A stretch of DNA of 64,000 bases, from NCBI GenBank assembly GCA_030760725.1, contig JASWHV010000005.1, forward strand, positions 92,138,622 to 92,202,621. The letters are read 5' to 3'. This DNA comes from Neostapfia colusana (Eukaryota; Streptophyta; Magnoliopsida; Poales; Poaceae). The position numbers were made by a program, and so were the translations under genes. This document shows positions 22,544 to 32,441 of this stretch, piece by piece; the first letter of the stretch is position 1, and every line of letters begins with the position of its first letter. Under the pieces are notes generated by a model. It was not told the origin of the DNA, ran no database searches, and worked only from the letters and a program-made list of their open reading frames with translations.

Positions 22544-23806
22544 TCGCTAAGGTCGAGGAGGAATCCGAAGTCCTAGACTTCGTTACTTCGGAGGAGCAGC
22601 TAGCCTATGACCAAGAGCAGCAAGGCAAGCCTCGGTTTGCATTAACCTTTTTACAAATTTTTATTGTTTTGAGCACATACTTGATTACTTTATTCTTTGC
22701 ATTAGAGTCTTGTTTGGAAATCCAACTGCATAGCTGAGAAAACCATGGGTTGGTTTTAGGATTGCAAACCCTGTTAGCTACTGCAATGCTAAGATAGAGT
22801 AGGATTTGGTACAAGTCGAGTAGTTGGAACTACTCGCGAGCATAGGCTAGAGGCACTCGACTAGGGTAGAGATAGCACATGATACACTTGGCAAGAAAGA
22901 TGAGACCGAGCGGAGAGTAAGGGCAGCAGGACTTTGGGGCCTGTGTGCTGTAGCTCCGCTTGTGTCGATTGAGGACCGAGCCGTGTGCGGGCCTGTTGAA
23001 CAAGCTAGAACAGTACCAAAGACCTACCGGCTATATGGGAACCGGGAAACTGATGTAACTCGGGTAGCTGGGTATTGAGGCATTGCCCGTCGTTCAGAGG
23101 GTAGGTGGAGAGCTCGAGGTATAAATCGGCTGGCGGCACTGAGATGCGCGTGCAGAGACCTCTTGCTCGGGACGATGGGACCGGTTCAATATTTGGCTGA
23201 CGGGTGAAAGGTGGTTGCATATGGCGTTCGTGATGGTTGTTGTAGGCAACATTGAGTACGGGCGTACGTGACGGGTTATTCGGGTAACCCTGCAGGTGTA
23301 AATCGATTATAATCGCTGTCCCTCGCGGTCAGTGAGTACCACTTGTTCACTGTACCGTGACGTAGAAAGAACAGGCCAGTTGCATGTTAAAATGTTGCTG
23401 ATTGAAAGATGGACTTGATTGCTAATGATTTGCTGTAGTCTAGAGCTAACTAAAGTTCTTTTCAACTTTGGGCAAAGTACATGAGAGAAATGCGTTTCTT
23501 GTTTGATTGCGGCTCTCTCATGTGCCTTAGCGTAAGGTTCTCCACAACCTGCTGCTAAAACTTGAAAGTAAGGTTCCACTAATTAGGTGAGTCCTTGCAA
23601 TTGATTTTTTTTCCTCATGTAACCCATCACCCCTGATGTAGAAGTTCCATGTTTAGGTGAGACGGGTCAGACTTGCTGAGCCTTCGTGCTCACTGCTTGT
23701 GTTTGAAGCTTTTGCAGGGTTCTATGAGGAAGGGACTCCCGAAGAAGAGACGGAACCCCAGGAGGGGAACCCCATCGAATGGGAGTCGTGCACGCCGCAG
23801 AGTTAG
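22544..23806 (+). CDS. LTR-borne spliced gene, acidic small protein (LTR1 copy)
   Basis: Two exon-like segments lie inside the LTR, sense to gag-pol. Exon 1 (22544-22624, 81 bases) follows ctatcatgtag and encodes VEEESEVLDFVTSEEQLAYD then QEQQ. Exon 2 (23718-23806) follows cttttgcag and encodes FYEEGTPEEETEPQEGNPIE then WESCTPQS and TAG. Both need phase 1, and a GC-AG intron (caag|gcaagc ... gcag|gg) joins them in frame. Family-2 LTRs carry the same exons on their own sense strand. There exon 1 differs mainly at third codon positions and by whole-codon indels (78 against 81 bases), and exon 2 ends EWEPYTPR and stop. That pattern indicates selection on protein. An upstream exon ending in phase 1 with the start codon is required, and I could not place it. 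Function unknown; no domain recognised. Confidence 0.6.
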
Positions 23807-23927
23807 TGTGTGTGTGTGCTAGCAAGGACACGTTCAAGGGCTGAACGTGGACTTGATGCGTAGTCTACGCCCGCGAGTATAGACTGGACTTATTTTGAAG
23901 TAAACATGTTCATAAACTTGTTTATGT

Positions 23928-24035
23928 AATAAAATTTCGCTTCTGTTTTGTACCATTGATGTATGTTATACGGTGCTGTGCAACGCAGCACCCCTCAGCG
24001 TGATCCTGGCTCGACAAGACCGTGGGGTCGTGTCA
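23928..24035 (+). promoter_or_regulatory. Poly(A) signal and terminal hairpin of LTR1
   Basis: AATAAA lies at 23928-23933. A 21-base hairpin at 23972-23992 has arms ggtgctgtg and cgcagcacc around caa (nine pairs, one G-T). It is conserved in both families, and substitutions in one arm are matched in the other. The LTR ends 43 bases later. Confidence 0.65.
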
Positions 24036-25538
24036 GCGTTGGTATCAGAGCCCGCTTGAGGTTTAACGCACTACAAAGGTCATCTTTTTCCAAAATCCAG
24101 TGAGGAACGAGTTAGTAGCCCGTATAAGGATGTTATTAGCATATATAAAGTGGCATATTAACCTATCTGTCTATGTCGGAAAATCGTGTATCTCGGGACG
24201 TTTATGTCTTGGGGGGTGCACGTAAGCGCTGTCCACCAGTGCGCACAAGCTGAAGGGTGGAGCGCCACGGGTGGCAGGTAACCCAACCCGCTTTGATATC
24301 CTCTGCGACTCTTCATGTCGTTTGGGTGTATTCGAGCAACGTCTGTCCCTGGCGTGCATGGTGCAATTTGGGAGACCCCGTCACGTGGTCTGAAACGTGA
24401 ACACGTAACTCAAGGCATGTTTGGCTTGAGAACATCCGGGCGAGTGATGACGGATGGGTGTACGAACTGTATGGATTCCGGGCTCGGTGCATCCGAGTCT
24501 GACGATTGCTTGAGTTTCCTGCAGGTAGCCTGACCACGAAACGGTAGACGTGTAGCATCCGTGTGCGAGTGACGTTTAGTGCCACTGAATTAACGAAGCC
24601 GGCTAAGTCCGGTATAGGTTATTCTTTGTGAGGACGTAGTACCGACATGCTCTGGTGACGCATCGACGTCACACCCAACTAAATGAACAACTTCATTGTA
24701 AAAAAACTTGGAGGTTTTGATCCAAAGCACTAAAACTTGATCTAACTCTTTCCCTTAATCAGGATATTCAAAGTTAACAAGTTTTCAACTTATAGGTTGT
24801 TAAGGACAGAGCACTCTGTTTTCAGCTGAATTAAGGCTGAAGTTAGTCAGAGGTTAGAGATTGAGTTCTTTCGAGGTTGGGGTCATTGGATACATTTCTG
24901 GAAAGCTTTGGAAGATCTTTACAACGTTTCTGTTGAGGTCCATAGGTGTTTCATCCCTTAACCAATCAGAAAGTGCAGTAGAGTTGAAACTGTCCAGAAA
25001 ACAGGGCAGAGCAAACACTCTCTGTAAACTCTCTGTAAATTGAGCATAACTTCCTGCGTAAAAATCCAAAAATAGAAAATGAGGTAGTTCTGGAAAGCTT
25101 ATGAGATGGGTTACAACTTTGTAACAGAAAGTTTTGTCAGATTGAGAGCAGAATTAACTGGAATTCTTGGACCAAATCAGTACCTAAAGCAGGGAGGTGC
25201 TGTCCAATGGTGTCCAGAAATTCTGTTCAATTTGACCTCTCATAACTTTTGAACCAGGACAGATTTTAGGCCAAGCAAGTACTTTCTGGAAAGCTACTGA
25301 AGTTAGCTTTAACTTTCATGTTGAGCGCCAGAATTGGTTTTACTTTTAACCTGGCCTAAATCAGGTTGAAATTGAAACTGGTGAGGGCTGTCATGGGAAC
25401 AGCAGATCAGAAGTCAAATTTGTTTAAAATTTGAACTATGTTTCCAAGTTTTATGGGTTCAATAACATGTCTTAAGTTATAACTCAGTGGTTTGCTGTTT
25501 AAATAAATATTTGACATTTCTCAAATATATTTTTACAG
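24036..25538 (+). other. Leader of D1
   Basis: About 1.5 kb between the LTR end and ORF0. It holds the primer site, then a section partly similar to the family-2 leader (ggacgtagtaccga near 24641 resembles ggaacgtagtaccga in G). The AT-rich second half ends in atatatttttacag directly before the ORF0 ATG, an intron-like end. No conserved ORF is seen. Confidence 0.75.
24040..24051 (+). other. Primer-binding site of D1 (tRNA-iMet)
   Basis: tggtatcagagc, four bases after the LTR end, is complementary to the 3' end of initiator tRNA-Met, the usual minus-strand primer of plant gypsy elements. Confidence 0.9.
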
Positions 25539-25776
25539 ATGACAGCAGATAAACAGTTGGAGAACGTGTGGGTGGTTTCCCACTGTTCTCACCGTAGCGG
25601 CTACCCGGAAGCATTGTGGCAAATGCTCCAATATTTCGGGTACAACCAGATGCCGCAGTACTTCGACAAGGAAGAAGGCGAAGAGGGGAACAAGACATGG
25701 ACAATCCATGTCGAAGTCCCTGCAGGACCTACGCCACCCGGTTGGGTGCCGTTCACCGTCACGGTGAGAGGAAGAC
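25539..25776 (+). pseudogene. ORF0 of D1, truncated by deletion into gag
   Basis: The frame starts MTADKQLENVWVVSHC and matches ORF0 of A for about 75 codons. At 25767-25776 the 10-base sequence agaggaagac marks the joint. In A the same 10 bases occur in both ORF0 (6905-6914) and gag (5376-5385), 1,529 bases apart. In D1 the stretch between them is gone. The ORF0 frame then runs out of frame into gag and stops at 25925, so neither protein is complete. Confidence 0.8.
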
Positions 25777-28700
25777 GCAGGAGTTCTTACACCTGCAGCA
25801 AGGGAGCCGGAACGCGCTGGAATACTCCAGGGCGTTCAACGATCTCGCGCTCTATGCGTCATATCACGCAGATACTGACGAGAAGCGGCGGGACCACTTT
25901 TACCAGGGGCTTAACCCGCTCCTGAAGGACAAGTTGGCGATGTTCAATCGCGGCAGCCTCAATGACATCATTGATGCTGCGATTGTTCAGGGGGACTCCG
26001 GCAAGGAGTTGGCGGCGGCGGAGCGAAAGCGAAGCGGGCCGCAGAGCAGCGGAGAAGGAGGCGGTCCTTCTCAGAAGTTTCGGATGGTGAATCGCCCACC
26101 ATCAGGTCCACGCTGGCAGCCACCACAGCGGTCGATGCCATTCCGCAGTCGGCCGTACTCTTCACCGGCATTCAGGCCGGCACTGCCAGTACCACCTCCG
26201 CAACAACAGCTGCATCGGGCGATGGCGTGTGCATATGCACCTCAGCAGCGCATGCCGGGCTTTCGTCCCCCGAGCACTACACCAGCAGCGGCCACATGTT
26301 ACAAGTGTGGTCGTCCAGGACACTTCGGGAGCAGTTGCCCGGAGAGGCAAGGCGGCGGAGTGGCACCGCAATTTCCGGGGAGGAATCAACCCCGGAACCC
26401 TACTAATGCGCGGCGGGCAAACCCTAGGCCCGGTACCGTCCACCAGCTTGCCATAGAGGACATGCCGGAGGGCGAGCCAATTCTTGCAGGTATGTTCCAA
26501 CTCCACCAGCATCCCGCTATAGTACGGTTTGATTCAGGCGCCACACATAATTTTATTAGCCAAGATTTCATTGCTAAACACAGCTTGCCAATACTACCCA
26601 CCGATAGTCCATATTTAATTTGTTCACCGGGTGGGAAGATTTCAGCAAGCGTAATGGTTTCCAAAGCACCATTATGCTTAGCAGGTAGAGTCTACCCTAC
26701 ATCTCTCATAATCTTAGAGGGACAAAAGGTCGATGTCATCCTAGGGATGTCGTGGTTAACCCGCCACGGCGCTGTTATGGACACCGTCCTTCGAGTCGTG
26801 CACTTAAACTCAGAAGTGCACCGTCTCACTCTTTATTTCTGGACAATCCAGAAATAAGACTTCCAAGTGTCTATCAAGCCACCACTATCAGATTGGAAGA
26901 TATTCCAGTGGTCCGAGAGTTCCCTGATGTGTTCCCGGATGATTTACCGGGAATGCCGCTCGATAGAGAGGTGGAGTTCAAGATTGAACTTGCACCGGGA
27001 ACCATGCCAATATCCCGAAGGCCGTACAAGATGGCGCCCAAGGAGTTGGCTGAACTGAAGACTCAGCTCATGGACCTTCTGGAGAAGGGTTTTATTAGGC
27101 CGAGCTCCTCGCCATGGGGTTGTTCGGCATTATTTGTGAAGAAGAAGGATGAGACGTTGCGGCATTGCGTGGACTATCGTCCATTAAATGCCGTAACCAT
27201 CAAGAACATGTACCCGTTGCCACGGATCGACATGTTGTTTGATCAGTTGGTCGAAGCAAAGATCTTTTCCAAGATGGACTTAAGATCCGGGTACCATCAG
27301 ATTAAGATAAGGGCGGAGGACATTCCAAAGACAGCTTTCTCGATGAGGTAGGGACTTTATGAGTACCTGGTCATGTCCTTCGGCCTCACCAGTGCTCCAG
27401 CTCACTTCATGTACTTGATGAACTCGGTATTCATGCCGGAGCTGGACAAGTTTGTCATGGTCTTCATCGACGACATCCTGGTATATTCCAAGTCAGAGGA
27501 AGATCACAATAAGCATCTGCGTATAGTCTTGCAACGGCTGCAGGATCACAAGCTATACGCGAAATTCAGCAAATGCGAGTTTTGGATATCGCAAGTACCT
27601 TTTCTCGGGTATATTATCTCAGCGGAGGGTATCGCTGTGGACCCGAGCAAGATCACTCAAGTGTTGAATTGGAAATCCCTGAGAACTGTTCATGAGGTAC
27701 GGAGTTTCCTCGGACTCGCGGGATATTATCGGAGGTTCATTCCGAACTTCTCGAAGATTGCCAAGCCAATGCAGAGCTGCTGAAGAAGGCTACCAAATAT
27801 GTTTGGAGTGCAGCATGTGAAGCAGCATTCAAGGCTTTAGTCAAGCACCTAACATCAGCACCGGTTTTGGCGCAGCCAGACACAACAAAACCGTTCGATG
27901 TGTACTGCGATGCATCCGGCATTGGGCTCGGATGCGTGCTGATGCAAGACCGAAGAGTGGTCGCGTATGGATCACGGAAGCTTAGAAACCATGAGCAGAA
28001 TTATCCAACTCACGATTTGGAGCTTGCTGCCGTGGTACTTGCATTGAAAATATGGAGGCACTACCTACTCGGTAACCTCGTACATTTGTATACCGACCAC
28101 AAAAGCCTCAAGTACATATTCACTCAAAAGGAGCTGAACATGAGGCAGCAAAGATGGTTAGAATTGATAAAGGATTACAAAATAGAGATCCATTATCATC
28201 CGGGCAAGGCAAACTAGTGGCAGATGCGCTGAGCCGCAAGTCACACGTCAACAATCTGACCATCACACCGTTGGAAGAGAGCGAACCACCACTACATGTG
28301 ATTCCACACGGAGCTCTCTACAACTTAGCTTTGATCCCCACAATCCATGAAGAGATAGCGGCATCTCAGAAACATGACAAGGGCATGTCGCATTTGAGGA
28401 GGCGTGTAGAGAGTGGGGAGCTGAAATGTTTCCGGAAGGACGGAGACGGCGTCCTATGGTTCAAGGACCGGATCGTCGTACCCCGTAACCCGGAATTACG
28501 GAAGAAGATCTTTGATGAGGCTCACTTGTCAAAGTTTTCCATTCACCCCGGCAGCAACAAAATGTATCAAGAACTCAGAAGCAAGTTTTGGTGGACACGG
28601 ATGAAGCGTGAGACTGCAAAATACGTGTCCGAGTGTGATACATGTCGAAGGGTGAAGGTAGACCATATGCAGAAACCGGGACTGCTACAACCACTGGGCG

Positions 28701-29781
28701 TTCCTGCCTGGAAGTGGGAGGACGTGAGCATGGAATTCATCGTCGGTTTACCCACCACCTTGCAGAAACATGATTCTGTGTGGGTGATCGTCGATCGGCT
28801 CACCAAAGTTGCCCATTTCATCCCGGTCAACACCAACTACAACGCCAAGAAGTACGCTGAACTGTACATCTCACGGATACTATGCTTGTACGGCGTACCC
28901 CATACCATCATATCATATCGGGGCACTTTATTTGTGTCCCGTTTTTGGGAGCAGCTGCACGCTGCCTTGGGGACGAAGCTGATCCATAGTTCAGCATACC
29001 ACCCGCAGATAGATGGGCAAACAGAGCGGGTAAATCAGATCTTAGAAGACATGCTACGAGCTTGCGCTATCGACCACGGAAAGAATTGGGATGATCACTT
29101 GCCGTTAGCCGAGTTCTCGTACAACAATGGATACTAAGCCAGCATAAAGATGGTGCCCTATGAGACGCTATACGGAAGAAAATGCCGCACACCATTGAAC
29201 TGCTGTGAGTCTGGCGAAAGGGTTACCTTCGGGATTGACCTTGTCAACAACGCGGAAGAGAAGGTTCGACTGATTCAAGCGAACCTAAAAGCCGCCCAAT
29301 CCTGTCAGAAACAGTATGCAGACCGGAGAAGACGCCCATTACAATTCGAAGTGGGGGATCACGTATATCTACGTGTGTCTCCAATGAAGGGCGTAAACAG
29401 ATTTGGGGTGAGGGGAAGTTAGCACCCCGATTCATCGGTCCATTCCAGATTGCCGAAAGATGTGGATCAGTGGCATACCGGCTGAAATTACCATAAGCAC
29501 TTTCCGGTGTGCACGAAGTCTTTCACATTTCCCAGCTGAGGAAGTGTCTTAAGCTATCAACTACCGTTCAGCTGGAAGATATTGAAGAACTGCAACCGGA
29601 TCTCACCTATCGGGAGGAACCGGTGCAGATTATTGATGAAAAGGCCCGAACCACACGCAACCGTACGTTGTGGTTCTACAAGGTTCTATGGAGTAATCAC
29701 TCCGTGGACGAAGCGACATGGGAGAGCGAAGAATTTCTTCGCGCCAATTACCCCAACTTTTTCACGTCGCATATCCGGTAA
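25767..29781 (+). pseudogene. gag-pol of D1, broken
   Basis: The N-terminal ~190 residues of Gag are deleted. Gag resumes at KTQEFLHLQQGSRNALEYSR and has the CCHC knuckle CYKCGRPGHFGSSC. Protease DSGA is at 26531. RT, with FIDD near 27463, RNase H, integrase and chromodomain follow. Breaks: a frameshift near 26822 after protease, TAG at 27349, frameshifts near 27772 and 28216, TAA at 29135, a frameshift near 29417 and TAA at 29494. Integrase has D-to-E (GAA at 28733) and D-to-Y (TAT at 28916) changes at the first two catalytic aspartates. The chromodomain end (29509-29781) is open. Lesions at 27772, 28216, 29417 and 28733 are private to D1; most others are shared with D2. Confidence 0.92.
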
Positions 29782-29815
29782 TTTTCCACCATCCTCTCTC
29801 TCATTTTCACCTTAT

Positions 29816-29850
29816 AATCTCGGGACGAGATTCTTTTAAGGGGGGAGGAA
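29816..29850 (+). other. Polypurine tract and hairpin of D1
   Basis: The inverted repeat aatctcgggacgagatt (29816-29832) is followed by cttttaaggggggaggaa, abutting LTR2. Confidence 0.85.
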
Positions 29851-32441
29851 TGTAAGGGCCTCAGTTTTGACACATATTTGAAGTGTTCATCACCATACAC
29901 ACACACCTCATTTGAGGAAAGTTGATGAACATAAATGAGGAGCAAGTAACCACCATCAACATGCTCATTAGAGAACTAACTCACATATTGCAAAAGTGGT
30001 ATTTCCCACATGTGATATAGAGGGGCTGGGCATATGAAAACTCCTACACATTGCTAAGGATGTCCATGCCAAGTTTCACCCAAATTTAAAACCTTTTTGA
30101 GGTCATTCTGGGGTATAGCTAGAAGGAGGGCAGTTTGAAAGCATATTCAAATTCAAACTGTTTTTATCCCATGAATTTAAAAGTGGGAGGCATATTCTTA
30201 TTCACAACATTTTTGTGAGCTCACACACCAATTTTCACTCCATTTGGAGTTGATCTTTACATGAGCTAAGTGGGACAAATTCAAACTTTATTTGAATTCA
30301 AAACTTAACTTGTGCTGAAATTCATTCAAACCAAACCCAATTTGAATTTTACTCAATTCAAATGGCTCATGGGTGAATAATTTGAATACCCAGGGGTATT
30401 TTGGGGCTCACTGTATACAACAGTGATTAGGAGTAAATTTCAGAGGTTAAAACCCCGGGTGGGACCCACATGTCATAGAGGGAAGGAGGAGAAACTTGCA
30501 CCCAAAGTAAGAGTCTCGGTGGGAACTTCCACCGAGCAGCTGCCGACTCCCCGCTCAGGAGCAGCTGCGCTCGCCACCGAGGAGCAGCAGCGCCACCAGC
30601 TGCTTCCCGCGCCCACACGCGAGCCCAAGGGCGGTTCCAGGGCCCTCTTAAGGCGCTCCACGGGGGCAGGCACCGATCATTTTCTCCTCTCCCGTGATCA
30701 CCGAGCCGCCAACCTGCCGCCTCTATGCTCGATCGGAGAACCGTGAAACCAGCTCGCCTTCTCCCTCCCCGAGCTGCTACACGGCCACCTGAGATCGCAC
30801 TCCACCTCCCCAACGCCAGAAACCCCGAGCTCCGACCTACTTTGCCCGAAAACGATCACCATCGTGGCGACCTAGCCTCAGCCGAGAGTCAGGTGCCCAT
30901 GGACAGCGTTCCACAGGCGTTTTCATGGTACAGCGAGAGAGGCAACAGGAGAGCACGACCACCGTGCTGCTCTCCTCCAAGTTTGGAAGCAAACCGTGAA
31001 GAATCCACAGAGAATTTCCAGTTTTGCTCCGGTGACCGTAAACCGAGCTTCCGGTACGGATTCTTCAAATTCTCGCTCTATGATCTTTCGGTGGTTATCA
31101 AATCTTGCACATAGACGCTGGACTAGCCGGCGATCAAGTTCTTTTCTGCATCCGTGGCGTGAAACTGTATAGGAGTGACGAATTTCGAGCTCGATCAAGG
31201 GCGGTCATGGCGGGCACGATCGGTCACACGGTGCCCACCGACTTGCCGCCATCCCTGAACCCTTTTGACACCTTGTCGAGCTTCCTAGAGGTACACTGAT
31301 GCTGTAGGACCGTTTGTTCGAGGTGTTGGCGGGTTAGAACCCACGGTCGACGGCGCCGAACCTCAACCGAGGTCGCGGCACGTCGCCGGGGTATTTCCGG
31401 TCACCCGCAGCCCGACCTGACACCACCGACGTGTTCTTCGACGTCGACAACCCCCTGGCGGCGAGTTTCAGACGATGGGAGGTCCGGCAGGAGCGAGCCG
31501 GCGAGCTCCGGGTCTGCTCCGGCGAGGTCGGCGGCGCGGGCGCGAGAGAGCGGCGGGAGGAAGACGAAGCCGGCTGGCCCACGTGTCAGCGGCTGAAGAA
31601 TTTAAATCGGGATCAGGTGTGGCCGGGATCAGCTGTGCTGGCGCGCGAATATCCTGTGGGCCTCAGTGTGCCGGACACCTCCGCGCTCAACAAGTGTCCC
31701 CGCGGGCCCCCGCGAGTTTAAACTTGTTCCCCCGATTTTCAGATTTCTTCCAACTTCAAATCCTCATAACTTTGGCTAGAAAGCTCCAAATCGAGTGAAC
31801 CAAATTTTGTTGGATTCAGCTCTCTGAGCACTTTCCAGAAAATCAAGTTTCACTTCATGAAATTCCTTATTTCTCCATAATTAATTACTCAAAATTTAAA
31901 CTCTTTGGAATTTTAACTGGAGAATCCTTTGGAGGAAAATCCTGAAATTTTGCTGGAATGTTCACCAAGATAGCCCTGAACTACCATAAAAATTTCAGAT
32001 CCATGTGAGCGCATTTGATCCATCTAATGGTGTGATTAGTGAAACTGTTCCAGACAAAATAGAAAATGTTCAGAAACATTTTCAGAATTTTCTCTGAAAT
32101 TGTTTAGCTCATATCTTTAGCTAGGAACCTTCAAATTAAGTGAGGCCAACTCCATTAGAACCCTCTGAAAATCTAGTTTTCAGAAAGTCATAGTTTGTTT
32201 CATGAAAATCCTTAGAACACCCTAAAAGCCTTCAATTAAGGTCAACTACATAATTAATTGTGGAGGGCTCAAATGAGCTTTGCTGCAACTAAAACTCGAC
32301 CAAATATCTGTTTAGGTTGTAACCAAGCCCCAGTAAAAGTTTCACAGTCATTGGGTCTGTCTAGTAAGGGTTATGGACTTCACAAATTTAAGTTCAATCA
32401 AATGCATTTAAATTAATACATATACCTATTCTATCATGTAG

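Larger units (their letters stand above)
19954..24035 (+). repeat. LTR1 of the D array (4,082 bp)
   Basis: It starts tgtaagggcctcag and ends cgtgtca, just before the primer-binding site. Sections: AT-rich with aattcaaa/tttgaatt motifs (to about 20560), GC-rich (about 20570-21830), AT-rich (21840-22543), exon 1, a conserved block with the inverted repeat at 22817-22836, exon 2, AATAAA at 23928, and the hairpin at 23972. If transcription starts in the GC-rich section near aagaatttaaat (about 21695, a weak TATA-like guess), the U5 after the poly(A) signal is only about 100 bases. Confidence 0.93.
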
